Below, piece after piece: positions 63,382 to 64,000 of a DNA stretch of 64,000 bases. The stretch spans positions 1 to 64,000 of the forward strand of contig NZ_CAJHCQ010000021.1 of assembly GCF_904848665.1 (NCBI RefSeq), in the 5' to 3' direction. Source of the stretch: Paraburkholderia hiiakae (GTDB taxonomy: Bacteria > Pseudomonadota > Gammaproteobacteria > Burkholderiales > Burkholderiaceae). How positions within the stretch are numbered: position 1 is the first letter of the stretch; every line of letters starts with the position of its first letter. Made by a program: the position numbers and the translations under genes. The notes under the pieces are model-generated. The model was not told the origin of the DNA. It worked only from the letters and a program-made list of their open reading frames with translations, and did not search any database.

Positions 63382-64000
63382 GTGAAGATGCCCGGCCTGC
63401 TCAAAGCACTGTTTCCGTCGCGTGACGCGGGCGAGTTCACGCGCTCGCGGCTGGATACCTGGCGTGCGTGGCTGCAGCCACTGCCCGGTGAGAATGGCGT
63501 TGGGCGCGATCCGGGCTACGAAGACGCATTCTTCGCGCTCAAGGACGAGACGAATAAGCTCTCCGGCATCGATGACGCTTTGATAGTGGGCTCCTGCGAA
63601 CAATTGCTGAAGGAAACCGGCAAAGATCTCCGGGTGGCCGGCTACTATGCCGGAGCGCGCCTGAGGCAGGGTGGGCCGGCCGGATTTGCGGACGGGCTGG
63701 AGCTGGCCGCCGCGCTCGTGGAGCGGTTTGCGGAATCGGTGCTGCCCGCGCGTGCCGAAGCGAAGAAGGGCGCGCTGGAAATGCTGGCCACCACACGCAT
63801 GATGGAACTACTGGCGAGCCGTGGCGAGCCCGCGCCGGCCGATCTTGAACGTTCACTCGCGGCACTGGATGTGCTTGTCACCCAGACGGACGCGTGGCCC
63901 GAAGCCGCGCGCCCGAATCTTCAGCCGCTGGTGTCACGGTTTGAACGCAGGGAAGAACCCGCCGGCTTTGCCGCTGACATGCCGCCGGTCGCCACACCGC
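63382..64000 (+). CDS. tssA: Type VI secretion protein TssA (ImpA N-terminal domain), partial
   Basis: The first 206 codons are in the window and the frame is open to its end. GTG 63382 has AAGGAGGAG five bases upstream. The start of the domain (SRLDTWRAWLQPLPGENGVG; DPGYEDAFFALKDETNKLSG) is the ImpA_N fold of TssA proteins, which cap the growing sheath. The C-terminal class of TssA cannot be read here. Confidence 0.88.
   Translation, partial: MKMPGLLKALFPSRDAGEFTRSRLDTWRAWLQPLPGENGVGRDPGYEDAFFALKDETNKLSGIDDALIVGSCEQLLKETGKDLRVAGYYAGARLRQGGPAGFADGLELAAALVERFAESVLPARAEAKKGALEMLATTRMMELLASRGEPAPADLERSLAALDVLVTQTDAWPEAARPNLQPLVSRFERREEPAGFAADMPPVATP

Overview
The window is high-GC proteobacterial DNA that reads like a Paraburkholderia or Caballeronia type genome (family Burkholderiaceae). 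This is an inference from the protein families: a DUF3138-like outer-membrane protein, a dense stress island, a Burkholderia-style type VI secretion locus and an ESPR-type autotransporter. No rRNA, tRNA, CRISPR array or replication origin was seen. Region 1 (1-9658) is a nitrogen-compound uptake and catabolism locus on the + strand: the 3' end of a PotA-like ATPase, two spermidine/putrescine-type permeases, an outer-membrane barrel, an FAD amine oxidase, a cupin, an amidase-signature hydrolase, an aldehyde dehydrogenase and a LysR regulator. Together they could import an amine, oxidise it to an aldehyde and then an acid, and cleave an amide.  Region 2 (9781-33495) is a stress and envelope island of short, mostly independent units: an exported phospholipase-D-like protein, a PiT phosphate transporter, a 24-residue membrane peptide, a DUF421/ParB-like pair, a PRC-barrel protein, a single-domain response regulator with an HWE kinase, an NRAMP-like transporter, catalase HPII with a CHAD protein, a TPP enzyme, a yqjDEK-like trio and an FMN-binding oxidoreductase. 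Gene debris is scattered through it: an internally deleted short-chain dehydrogenase, two response-regulator remnants and an IS6-family scrap.  Inside region 2, 20157-25862 holds the most intriguing block: a GT2 glycosyltransferase and a PIG-L deacetylase face a ZnT9-like CDF protein, a NodS-like methyltransferase, an acyl-CoA-dehydrogenase-like protein and a Rieske/FAD oxidoreductase. It looks like a small pathway for making or modifying an unidentified amino-sugar or acylated metabolite.  Region 3 (33812-42924) has a phosphatidylserine/tryptophan-decarboxylase-like enzyme, a YihY membrane protein and a four-gene signalling operon (giant CHASE3-GAF hybrid kinase with three receivers, CheR, receiver-less CheB, receiver-kinase) with no chemoreceptor in view. 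Region 4 (43200-49096) has an IS3 remnant, a perfect 16-bp hairpin, a secreted lectin/GH16-fold protein and a 1211-residue glycine-rich autotransporter. Region 5 (49412-54324) is a small TetR regulon: two almost identical promoter-operators drive a MaoC/3-hydroxyisobutyrate-dehydrogenase-like pair and a quinone-oxidoreductase/metallo-hydrolase pair, followed by a decayed dehydrogenase. Region 6 (54488-64000) is one end of a type VI secretion locus, with tssL, an OmpA-domain protein, hcp and clpV leftward and tssB, tssC and tssA rightward from an AT-rich divergent promoter region.
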